A DNA stretch of 64,000 nt. Source: Scedosporium boydii (taxonomy: Eukaryota > Ascomycota > Sordariomycetes > Microascales > Microascaceae). The stretch is from assembly GCA_002221725.1 (NCBI GenBank), contig NJFT01000043.1, forward strand, positions 62,001 through 126,000. The letters run 5' to 3'. The translations under genes were made by a program, and so were the position numbers. Positions 32,168 to 42,100 of this stretch are shown in pieces; position 1 is the stretch's first letter; each line of letters begins with the position of its first letter. The notes under the pieces are model-generated. The model was not told where the DNA came from. It ran no database searches and saw only the letters and a program-made list of their open reading frames with translations.

Positions 32168-33940
32168 ATGTTACCTCCAGCATTCAGGTCGTTATGCGCG
32201 AACTGCTTGCATCGCACATATCCCGCGAGGCCCGTAATATCCCATATCCAGCCATGGACCGACATCCGCACGATTCGCCGCCAGGCGAAGCCATCCCGCA
32301 TGGTTCTATCCAAGACCGTCGCGCAACCACCCGCAACTCGGAAGGTGAAGTTTAATAGGAAACAGGTCGAGGGCCCCTTTGGAGGAATGAACCAGACTGT
32401 TGCGCGGCTGCCACCGAAAGCGGAGAAGGGCGCCAGTGAACCGGGCCAGACATACGGCAAACTGAAGAAGTCGGACGCGAGAAAGGCGATGAAGATGCAC
32501 CGGGCGCTAGCGGTGATTTCCTACGGAAAGCGAATGTCGATCAAGGCGCGGATACAGGATGTCGATTCCTTTGATGCGTTCGACCTATTGCCTTCCGTCA
32601 AAGAGGCACTTTACTGTGATGCTTTCAAGGGCATGGTGGATGTGAAGCCGACACCCGTGCAGAGGCTCGCGATCCCGGAACTTCTTGGACAAGGACGCCA
32701 CAGGACGAAGACCCCTGCCAAGGAGTTCCTGTTGGCTGCTGAGACCGGGTCGGGTAAGACTCTGGCGTATCTGGTTCCAGCGATCAATGCGTTGAAGATC
32801 GCCGAGGCGCAGGACACAGAGATCCAGGACTACCAGAGGCGGTGGAAGGAGGAACAGGCTAGGCTCAAAAACAACTCTCTGAAGCCTTCGGAGTTCGACG
32901 AGCCACACCCTACGATGGCGCGCCCCAAGGTTGTCGTTCTCGTACCTACTGCCGAGCTTGTTGACCAAGTCGGCGCGGTAGCCAAGTCCCTCTCGCACAT
33001 TGTCAAATTTAGGACGGAGAAGCTTTCGGCGAATCTACCAGCGAACACGATACACAGAAACCTCTACTCCACGAGGGGAGTGGACGTCGTCATCTCTACC
33101 CCCCATCTTTTCGGCTCCATTGCGCAGTCAGATCCCAATATTCTCTCTCGTGTTACCCATCTAATTGTCGACGAGGCGGATTCACTCCTCGATCGTAGCT
33201 TTTCGCCCGTTACAGTCGACATAATCGACAGGGCCAAGCCATCCCTGAAACAGCTTGTTGTCTGCTCTGCGACCATCCCGAAGAGGCTGGACAACTACCT
33301 TTCCCAAGAGTACCCCGACATGGTCCGAATCACCACTCCCAACCTCCACGCCATCCCCCGCCGAGTTCAGCTTGGTGTCATCGACGTTTCCAAAGACCCG
33401 TACCGAAACAACAAGAACCTAGCCTGCGCCGACGCCATCTACAGTATCGGCCGTGAATCCTCCCGCCACGAGGGTCCCGTCAAGGATGAGATCGACGTGC
33501 GAAGGATCATTGTCTTTGTTAACGAGCGAGAGAAGACTCAAGAAGTAGCGGATTACCTTGTATCGAAAGGCATCAATGCCATCGCCCTCCACCGCGACAC
33601 CTCGGAGCAGCGCCGCTCGGAGATGCTGGCCTCTTTCACATCCTCAGAACCCATGCGCATCCCTGCGCCGGAACCGGCTCCCAAGGGCGTGCGATCGCTT
33701 CCAAACGTCAAGGTGATCGTCGCGACGGATCTCGCTTCACGAGGCATCGACACGCTGGCGGTGCGTCATGTCGTGCTCTACGATGTTCCGCACACGTCTA
33801 TCGACTTCATTCACCGTCTTGGACGCGCCGGACGAATGGGTCGTCGTGGAAGGGGGATTGTCCTTGTCGGAAACGACGACAGGAAGGACGTGGTCGCGGA
33901 TGTGAAGGAAAGCATGTTCATGGGTCAGGCGCTAATTTGA
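32168..33940 (+). CDS. MRH4: mitochondrial DEAD-box RNA helicase Mrh4
   Basis: Single exon, 590 residues. Mrh4 is needed for late assembly of the mitochondrial large ribosomal subunit in yeast. The N-terminus (MLPPAFRSLCANCLHRTYPARPV...) is basic with few acids, like a matrix presequence. Helicase motifs appear in order: TPVQRLAIP (Q motif, about residue 160), AAETGSGKT (I, about 190), VPTAELVDQ (Ia), STPHLF (Ib), VDEADSLLD (II, about 333), CSATIPK (III), IIVFVNE (IV), VATDLASRGID (V) and HRLGRAGRMGRRGRG (VI, about 547). The N-terminal KFNRKQVEGPFGGMNQTVARLP is a conserved-looking Mrh4 segment. Motif Ia has AEL where most have TREL, as in other Mrh4. Length agrees with orthologues (about 560-630). 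Confidence 0.9.
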   Translation: MLPPAFRSLCANCLHRTYPARPVISHIQPWTDIRTIRRQAKPSRMVLSKTVAQPPATRKVKFNRKQVEGPFGGMNQTVARLPPKAEKGASEPGQTYGKLKKSDARKAMKMHRALAVISYGKRMSIKARIQDVDSFDAFDLLPSVKEALYCDAFKGMVDVKPTPVQRLAIPELLGQGRHRTKTPAKEFLLAAETGSGKTLAYLVPAINALKIAEAQDTEIQDYQRRWKEEQARLKNNSLKPSEFDEPHPTMARPKVVVLVPTAELVDQVGAVAKSLSHIVKFRTEKLSANLPANTIHRNLYSTRGVDVVISTPHLFGSIAQSDPNILSRVTHLIVDEADSLLDRSFSPVTVDIIDRAKPSLKQLVVCSATIPKRLDNYLSQEYPDMVRITTPNLHAIPRRVQLGVIDVSKDPYRNNKNLACADAIYSIGRESSRHEGPVKDEIDVRRIIVFVNEREKTQEVADYLVSKGINAIALHRDTSEQRRSEMLASFTSSEPMRIPAPEPAPKGVRSLPNVKVIVATDLASRGIDTLAVRHVVLYDVPHTSIDFIHRLGRAGRMGRRGRGIVLVGNDDRKDVVADVKESMFMGQALI

Positions 33941-34520
33941 TTCAACGGCGGGCGGTTGGTTGGAATTAATGTGTGTACATTACAATCTCAAAAGTGTATA
34001 ATAGCCTACGTAGAAAGCTCTTTGCGTTATAGAACGGTGTAATACTAGACTATGAACCTATGCGGGAATGGAAAGTACATCTCGCATGATTGAAGAGCTG
34101 TGAACCAACAATTGAAGGCTCAAGGATGGAGATCTGGAAGAACTGGAGAGTTGCTGCTGCCATTTTGAGAGGAGAAGTTCGTGTCGAGGTACAACTGTAC
34201 TTCATACGTTGACTGAAGCACAGACCAACTCTTGAGCTTGACGCGACACAACACTTTTGCTGGACAAATCGCGTCGAGGACCCCACATGGAGTTTAAGTA
34301 CCTCCTGATGTACCTTCCCACTCACAACAGCTCTTCCACGACGCGTCGGGCTAAATTTCCTTGACACCAAACGTCCCTCATCATCAGTAACATCTTACCA
34401 CGGCCATTTTATTTTAGCAGTCAATTGTTGTGCGCACCAGGGAATCCGTATTCTCCAACTCAAACATTCCTCCGCATCACATAGAACGATCGAGAATCCC
34501 AGCGCAGCACACACGCACAA
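33941..34520. other. intergenic between MRH4 and the disordered protein gene
   Basis: Both genes on plus. No gene seen; A/T-rich 3' sequence of MRH4 then a short leader. Confidence 0.5.
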
Positions 34521-36356
34521 ATGCCTCGCCCGAGACGAACGCGCCGCACGCGGGCAGTAGCCCGTGCTGAGCCTGAAGCTACAGCTCCCACCCAGACCGA
34601 ACCCGACGTGATTCCTTCAACGCCATTGAAGCCGACCGAGGACGCGCAGCCGGAAAGTTCAGAAAAAGAGAATAGGCCTGGGAACGCGGTACGATCACGA
34701 GTTTCCGCTGGGAGCCTCCGGCGTCGAGGACGCGCTCTGAGAGAATCGACGATGAGGCAGTCTTTATCGAGGGAACCGGAATCTGATGAGGATAACGCGG
34801 CGGAGGCTGATTCGCGGGAACTTTCGGATCCTCCTGATGTCGAGATGAGTAGGCGTGAAACTGCGACGCCGCTCATGAGGCGAGATGTGTCGGGGCTGGA
34901 TGTCGACGAGGAGATCTTCTCCGATATGTACTCTGAACTTGAACCGCCTTCGACCCGAGGCCGTTCCGCAAACACTTCAACTTTGAGCGTCGGCCAATTC
35001 AAGAGGAGATCTCGCGCGCCTAGCGTCGTTAGTCGTGATGGCGGACCGATTCGACCGAGCAGCCGAGGCCAAAATACACCGAGTGTTAGTTCAACGTTTA
35101 ACTTTGGCCAGTTCAGACGGCGCGCGAGGGAGCCTAGTATCTTGGGAAGGAACCGCAGAGCGCAGAAGGAAACCCAGACCACGGATCAGTCGGCGTCCGA
35201 GAGCGAACTCGAAGGAGAAGACTTTGCTCCCGATGCGGTGTCTACGCCTATTAATCGTCGGAGATCACAGCGGGCTACGTCTGCTGCTCGCGCACCTCAG
35301 CCTCCGTCTTCGGGTTTGAGGTCTCGAAAGAGGAAGAGTGGTGAGATTGAACATGAGGCGAGTGACAGGCCGGAGAAGACAGCCCGAGCGGAACGGGAAC
35401 AATCAGAGGAGCTCGGGGGAGGACATGGTCCGGAGCAGGCGGCGCAACAAGAGCAAGGACGGGAAGGTACAGAAGACCCAGCAGGTTCCGAGGAAGATGA
35501 CGACTCTAGCCTTTCTGACGTATCCTCACTTCCATCGCCACTCTCCGCCACTGCTGCCCACAATGAACGCCCAGTCACGCCCATCAACGCTACCATGGAG
35601 GAGATAATGGCTCCTCCAGCTAGCTCCGGCTCAGACGATACTGAATGGCCATCGATCCGGAAGCTCGCAAACCGCAGACGCCGCGCGGCCACTCCAACCA
35701 CCCCTCTTCACGCTCGGAACGACGACGATATCCTGTCCGACATCTCATCCCCGCCTTCCCTTACGCATTCCCCCAATTTGCCTGCCCGTAGGAGGGGCGC
35801 TGGCAGGGCTCGAGGCCGGCAGCCGACGAGGGAGCCAACGCCCGAACCACTCACTTCTGATCTTGCGTCCCTTCTCCCGAAACGCCGAAGTAAACGTTCC
35901 CGCCGAGACGACGACGACGTCGGTAGCGAAGACGAAGATGTCGAAGACTTGACCCTCGCAAGCGATGATGAGGATGAGCTAGCCTACTCACGTTCCACTA
36001 GGAGGCGGGGAGGTAGTCATTCTCGAGGCCGGGGAGCTTCGGCTCGCCCTCCATCGCGGCAAGCTGCCCGAGCCGAGAACCAGGCTAGATCTGCAGCTGC
36101 TACAAGGAGGGAGGAGGCTGGTTCCGAGCCCAATCGGCGTGTTACGCGAACATATGGTGGTTCCAAGCCATCGAATCCGGATGACAGCTTTGCGCCGCTG
36201 CCGGATGACTCGTTCACGACCAGCGGGCTTGTGATCGATGATCCGAAGCAGGAACTGAAGAGGGCGTCGCACAAGTTTAAGGAGGTGGATAAGTGGGAAT
36301 TGGAGTACGAGGAAGTTGCGGAGAATCATTCGTCGTCGGATCCTGATGCTCGGTAG
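34521..36356 (+). CDS. disordered basic/acidic nuclear-type protein with repeated FGQF-RRR motif, function unknown
   Basis: Single exon, 611 residues, ATG at 34521. Composition is extreme: Arg, Ser, Glu, Asp and Pro dominate, and no folded domain is apparent. Two copies of a short motif stand out: TLSVGQFKRRSRAPSVVSR (about residues 154-172) and TFNFGQFRRRAREPSILGR (about 192-210). Both have [S/T]-x-[F/L]-x-[F/V]-GQF-[K/R]RR-x-R-x-PS. Several poly-basic clusters (RRRRAATP, KRRSKRSRRDDDD) could act as nuclear localisation signals. Acidic tracts include EDEDVEDLTLASDDEDEL. The C-terminus KFKEVDKWELEYEEVAE is the most hydrophobic stretch and may be a binding helix. Chromatin or kinetochore association is plausible from composition only; I do not recognise the family. 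Confidence 0.7.
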   Translation: MPRPRRTRRTRAVARAEPEATAPTQTEPDVIPSTPLKPTEDAQPESSEKENRPGNAVRSRVSAGSLRRRGRALRESTMRQSLSREPESDEDNAAEADSRELSDPPDVEMSRRETATPLMRRDVSGLDVDEEIFSDMYSELEPPSTRGRSANTSTLSVGQFKRRSRAPSVVSRDGGPIRPSSRGQNTPSVSSTFNFGQFRRRAREPSILGRNRRAQKETQTTDQSASESELEGEDFAPDAVSTPINRRRSQRATSAARAPQPPSSGLRSRKRKSGEIEHEASDRPEKTARAEREQSEELGGGHGPEQAAQQEQGREGTEDPAGSEEDDDSSLSDVSSLPSPLSATAAHNERPVTPINATMEEIMAPPASSGSDDTEWPSIRKLANRRRRAATPTTPLHARNDDDILSDISSPPSLTHSPNLPARRRGAGRARGRQPTREPTPEPLTSDLASLLPKRRSKRSRRDDDDVGSEDEDVEDLTLASDDEDELAYSRSTRRRGGSHSRGRGASARPPSRQAARAENQARSAAATRREEAGSEPNRRVTRTYGGSKPSNPDDSFAPLPDDSFTTSGLVIDDPKQELKRASHKFKEVDKWELEYEEVAENHSSSDPDAR

Positions 36357-36777
36357 AGAGAGAAGGTCAATGGGGGTTTTTTTGTTCGATGTTGGGTTCG
36401 GGTGTTTTTTTATTTATTTTTATTTTCTTTTTCTCTTGATTGTTTCCCGCGGGTATAAATAGGGTGTTCTTCGTGGTGGAGATAGGGATGGTGCTTCATG
36501 AATTCGGAGGTTATGAGGTTTTCTTGCGGTTTTCTGTTCATGGGACTTTTTTTTTTCCTTACTTTTCATCCTTCTTCCTTTAGCGATGCAGAATGGATAG
36601 GCAATCGTGTGTTTATTTCACCCTCACTCATTTCATGACTCCCGCTCTAGATGTAACCTGCCCATGTGTTCCAGGGTGACCGATGTCAGCCGGTATTTAC
36701 TTAACTCCAAACAAAACAATATCGTAACCGTCATGATCCACGCCGTCGTATTCCCAATAACGCCAGGATATCTATGT
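36357..36777. other. convergent 3' region, U-rich
   Basis: 421 bp with T-runs after the disordered protein gene (36378-36430, 36545-36560) and a short segment before the TIP41 stop. No gene. Confidence 0.5.
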
Positions 36778-37686
36778 TCATGAGGACTTGAGGTCCAGCG
36801 CAACAGTGTACATGTTCTTGATGGGTATCAAAGGAGCGAGAATATTGGGATCTCGTAAGGAAGCGGTAATGGCGTCGGGTAACCTGCCAGTCATGAGGAG
36901 GGCCTAATCGCAATGTTAGCAAAAATGCTCGAAGATCAGAATCTGTGTGGAACACATCATAGAAGCACTCACCCTCTTGACATTGGCAAATGTGTCCTCT
37001 CGGTCGCAATGCTCCTTGATGACTTCCTCCGCCTCGAAATCCACGTACACCCTCGTGTCCCTTATCCGAACAATAACGTTATCCACCCTCACAAACAACC
37101 TCGCCAACAACAACATCCTCTTCTCATGCACACGCAACTTGACGCTATACACCGAGATACCATTATCGTCCAACTCAGACTCGTACAGAAACACCTCATC
37201 AGCAAACAATATCGGATCACGCCTCTTCAATAATTCTAAAGGTATCTTCTTCTCCGTCCTCTCAAACTCCCTCCTCCCCTCAACACCACCCTCCAAGGTC
37301 CCCGAATAAGTGCTCGAATAGCTCCAATCGTACGGATTCACAACCTCCTTAATATCCCCACTCGAATTCTCCCTCGAAGCGGCCCAATCCTTAGCGTACG
37401 CCACCTGCAGCATGTTTTCGGCCGTCTTGCCCACGGCGTCGAGGGCGTCGTACGCGTTGAAGGAGAGCGACCAGCCCGTGGGCAGGTGGGCCAGGCGCAC
37501 GAGGTTGTCGCCGAAGATCATCTCGGGTACGGGGATGCCGAGGGACTTTTCCATGGTGGATATGGGCCCCGCCTTGGAGATGGGGAGCTTGCGCGTGGAG
37601 ATTTGGAAGGTGTGTTGGGTGTGGGTTTTGGTTGTGCGGGAGAGGTGGGAGGTGGAGGGGAAGGCTGTTGGTGGTGGGGGTTCCAT
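36778..37686 (-). CDS. TIP41: TIP41-like regulator of type 2A phosphatases (TOR pathway)
   Basis: Exon 1 is 36973-37686 (ATG at 37686) and exon 2 is 36778-36903; the 69-nt intron has donor GTGAGT. Total 279 residues. Tip41 binds Tap42 or PP2A-family catalytic subunits and modulates TOR signalling. The conserved core is clear: GIPVPEMIFGDNLVRLAHLP, then SFNAYDALDAV, then DWSYSSTYSGTL. RRDPILFADEVFLYESELDDNGISVYSVKLRVHEKRMLLLARLFVRVDNV matches the Tip41 family nearly without gaps. The second exon, ALLMTGRLPDAITASLRDPN and then ILAPLIPIKN, contributes the C-terminal helix. The first 45 residues are low-complexity and poorly conserved. Confidence 0.93.
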
Positions 37687-37920
37687 TTTGGCGGGTGGGC
37701 GATTGCGGCGGTTCGGTCTCAGTGGTGTTTTTTCTTCTTTTTCTCTTTTTTGTTGTTTCCCCCGGGCGAGGGATTGAAAGGAGTTTGGCGAAGTCGAGGG
37801 TTGGGGTGACGCGAGACGGTGCTTGCAGTTGAGATCAGAGCTCTGGTCGAGGTGGGGTCAAAGTTGTTGATGGGCAATGGAGCTGGTGGCTGCGCTACAA
37901 TTGTACAATTCAATGTCCCA

Positions 37921-37944
37921 CACTTCCACACTTCCACACTTCCC
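37921..37944. repeat. 8-nt tandem repeat (CACTTCCA x3)
   Basis: Two exact units followed by a third ending in C. It lies about 240 bp upstream of the TIP41 start. Confidence 0.8.
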
Positions 37945-37993
37945 CCGCCAAAGATTAGTCAGGGACAAACAAACAAAAACACTTCAATGTTTG

Positions 37994-38015
37994 GACTTGG
38001 AGTTGACTTGGAGTT
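37994..38015. repeat. 11-nt tandem duplication (GACTTGGAGTT x2)
   Basis: Two exact units followed by a partial GAGTTGA. About 310 bp upstream of the TIP41 start. Confidence 0.75.
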
Positions 38016-39159
38016 GAGTTGATAGTGGGACACAATTGCGATGCTATTTGACTCGCTACAATTCCGAGCACATAGTCCTCTCCGCGAAACTAGGCGACTT
38101 TTGCTGAATCATGGTGCAGTTGGGTCAAGCACGACCTGAGTACGAAGTAGACTTGCCTGAGAGGTAGGTTTCATAGCTCAATGGACCGCAACTAGCTGGA
38201 GATAAACTGCCGGTTGGAGGGGTCTCAATCGACGCCGGCTTCGCAAGCCCATTCATCCTCTACGTCACGCCCAGATCTCTAATACGAAGGATCGAGATGG
38301 CGCGCCTTGAAACGCTTCTTCCATGTCTATTTTGTGACCTTTTCCGTGCAGTGGCCATGGCTATTATTTACCCACACTTATTCGTGCTCTTCTCCTTTTC
38401 AAAAACAGTTATTTTTCTGTCTTGTCTCCTCTCTCGTCGCTCCTGGCTCCCCACGCCAGGCGCTTACAGTAGTCTTCATTAGCCGCTTAGCGCTGAAGCT
38501 AAAATGAACAACAGCGATGCCTGCGCCGGTGATCCGACGAGTTCGCAATTCAGAGGTTCTAGAATCTACCGATTGTATTCCGGTCTATCCTAAATTGCGC
38601 CACGAATGGCATACAAATATATTCTCTAACAACGCCGAGCTATCAATAATAAGTGTCAGACGGCGCCTGCCTTTTCCTAGCCGGCATGCGCCTCTCTCTT
38701 GCTTCGCGCTTTGCTCTCTTATTATAGACTCCATCCATGTATTATCAAAAGTACCACTAACGGAGCATCCATGGACGGCAGGAATACGAGATGATTCCCT
38801 ACTCGCGGCGTCGATCTGGTGTAACCATGGACCGAGAAGTAAAGGAAGAAGACCTCCGCTTGTCAATGGTACGAGATTGGTCTCCCATCTGTTTCAATCC
38901 AGTGACGTGCTGATCCCTCCAATGCCGAATAATCCAGCGGCCTGCTTTACGAACAAGGCCGCTTCAAGAGGTTGAATGCCCGTACTTAAATAGATGGCCG
39001 GAATCCGCCTTCGCTCGATGATTCCGAGTTATTTTACCTCTACACTCTCTACACTCCGTACCTCCAGACGAGGCTCTTCAATAATCTGTCATCATTAACA
39101 GAAATAATAGCCTCTCAGGGTATTTGATAACGCCGTCGTTTCCACCACAGCCGGTCTCC

Positions 39160-42100
39160 ATGGCCACCTCCAAGGCAGCGGCAAGGGCTATCGAACATAC
39201 ATTCGATTTATACGCTATATCTACATCTTGCTCAGCAGCTTTCCTGTTGGTTCTCGCTACTAGACTTTGGGCGTTTTACAAATCTGGAATTAGAAATGCT
39301 CCAAGCCGTCATGGACTTTTCAAGGCCGTCAGTATCCCTCCCCTCTCCAAGGCCCCGAGTTTCTCTCTAATACTAGTAACGGTCTAGGGTCTCGGCGTAT
39401 TGTTGGCAGTCATATTGTCATCATGCTGGATGAAAGCTCAGGCCTTAGATCTCCAGGAGAAGTCCAATTTCTCTGTTTCTGTGCTTGTTTCTATACTCGC
39501 TACCTTGGGCCTGAGTCTGCTGTTCCTGATTGAGGGACACCGCCCCCATGAAGCTTCAGATCTAGCTACGCCATATCTTCTTGCATCTATGTTGTGCGAT
39601 ATCGTCCATCTGTTCATGCTGTCCAAGGCAGCAACCATCCCGACTATCTCACGCCTCATGTTTCTTCGCTGCAGCATACACTCGGTGCTTTTGATATTGG
39701 AGTCTTGCGCCAACACCCCTGTACTCTCTGTTCCTGACAAGCAACAATCTCCCGAAGAGCTCTCCGGCGTTTTGGGTCGGACCCTGTTTACATGGGTTAA
39801 TCCAATACTTCTTCGCGGGTATAACGGTATCCTCACCAGCCAAGATTTGCCACTCCTCAGCCAATCTATGAAGCCGGAGTCAACTCGAAAGGCGATTCTT
39901 AAAGCATGGGCCCAGCGATGTCAGTGAGCCTGCATCCCCCCAAACAGTTGCTTTATCTCTGACGATACTAGCTGTGCCCGAAACGCGTTGGACTTTACCT
40001 CTAGCATTAATGAAATGTCTAAAGGATCCATTTCTTGGTGCTAGCCTACCTCGGCTCAGCATGATCGTCTTCCGGTATTCTAAGCCCGTCCTGATCAAAG
40101 AGTCCATCAGATACGTTACGGCATATTCTAGGGACGCAGAAAGTGACCGCGGCTTCTGGCTTATCGTTTCAGCCGTGGGAATATACGTTGGTCTGGCTGT
40201 AAGTTCCTTACCCCCCAGTCTCTTTTCTTTCTCTGACCATGAGAGGTTAACGTTGCGCACTAGGTATCAATGAGTATATATGAACACAAAATCAACAAGC
40301 TGACGCTTATGACAAGAAGTGCGCTTGTTGGACTTATTCACGACAAAGCCATGAAATCACCAAGCATCGCCTACGACAACGGAGAGACCACTACCCTTAT
40401 GAGCACCGATGCGGATAGCCTCAAGGACATTGGAGAAATGGTCCATGAAACGTGGGCCCAAGTCATCGAAGTGCTTATTGGCGTAATACTCTTAGCTAGC
40501 CAAGTTGGCTGGATTTGGCCCCTCCCTCTCTTTTTGATTTATTGTAAATATTGACGCCGAGAACGTCCCGCCGTCTCTCAAGTTTGGTGCTAAGACTTCG
40601 CAGTGTGTTCATACATGAGTCGGTTTGTCGCAAAGCATCTGCAGCCTCGCCAAAAGGCTTGGAATAGCGCAACACAACGTCGCATAGCTGCGACAAGTTC
40701 CGTGTTAAGTAAAATGAAAGACATAAAAATGCTCGGGCTCCAGCATGATCTTACCCGCCGCATTCTAGATCTTCGCAAAGACGAGCTCTGGGCAGCCTCG
40801 AGGCTTCGGTGGGTAAGGGTATACTATAACGCCTCCGGTATGTCCATAAAACACTAAACTAATCTGATATTCACTTTTTATCATGCTGACATATGAGGAT
40901 ATAGCCAATGCACTCGGAATCTTCTCTCCAGCCATCACCATTGTCACGTACGCGGTGATATCGGCAGCTCGTGGCGAAAAGCTGAACACCGAAACTGCCT
41001 TCACCACCATGGCTATCCTGAGCATGGTTACCCATCCCGCAAACATGATCATGACGATTGTGCCGCGGGCAGTGGCAGCCTTCGCTGGATTCGGAAGAAT
41101 CCAAAACTTTTTACTTCAACCAGATTTACAAGCCAATCGTGAAACAATACCGAGAACTTCTCTGGATAAGAACGGTACGGCCATCCAGATCCGCCAACTT
41201 AGAATTGGCAACGAACAGGCTCTCTTAGACAACGTCAATATTGACATAGCCGCTTCATCATTTACCATCATTTCGGGCCCTACTGGCAGCGGGAAGTCGA
41301 CTTTGCTTCGGGCCATCCTTGGGGAAGTTACCCCTGCCAAAGGGTCTACTAGTCTGTCAACACAGCAGATAGCATACTGCGCCCAGAAGCCGTGGCTACC
41401 TAATGGCACCATCAGAGAGGCCATTTATGGCGAAACTGGCATTTCCACCGGTACTGCGGCTCAAGATCATGAAAGCTGGTATTCTGAGATAATAGGTGCA
41501 TGCTGCCTCACCCATGATTTCGACTCCCTTCCCCAGGGAGATAAGACACAGATTGGTAGTCGGGGCCTCAACTTGTCTGGAGGGCAAAGACACCGAGTGG
41601 TATGTATGCCTCTCGGGGCTAACTAAGCAGATATTGTACTAACATGTACAGGCACTTGCGCGAGCATTGTTTGCAAGATGTGATATACTTCTCCTCGATG
41701 ACACCTTCAGTGGATTAGATGGTGACACAGAGAAAACCATCTTTGAAAATCTGTTTGGATCCATAGGTCTGGTCCGACGGTTAAAGGCAGCCGTGGTCCT
41801 CGTTTCTAATTCGTGTAAGTTCCTCCTCCTTTCTCATTCCCCACTCTGTTGACTGACCTGGGGACATAGCCCAGCACTTCCCAGCTTGTGATCACATCGT
41901 GATTCTAGGGAGTCATGGAATCGTCGATCAAGGGCCTTGGAAAGACATCAAGGTGAATGCTGCGTCTATAGCAAAATTCTCCTCCGGTCATCAGGACAAG
42001 GACAACGCCGTCCTGGCGGCAAACTTTGCTAAGCTCGACGCCCAATTCCGGACCAAGGACGAAATTAAGACGGACCTTGAAAGACGGAGCGGAGATCCTG

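Larger units (their letters stand above)
37687..39159. promoter_or_regulatory. divergent region TIP41 / ABC transporter
   Basis: 1.47 kb. It holds two short tandem repeats (37921-37944 and 37994-38015) and a TACGAAGTA motif at 38141-38149. Frames at 38297-38507 and 38517-38975 have no recognisable content. Confidence 0.45.

Noticed and set aside
34460..35182. 240-residue antisense frame in the disordered protein gene
   Set aside because: Ser/Arg-rich complement of a low-complexity coding region.
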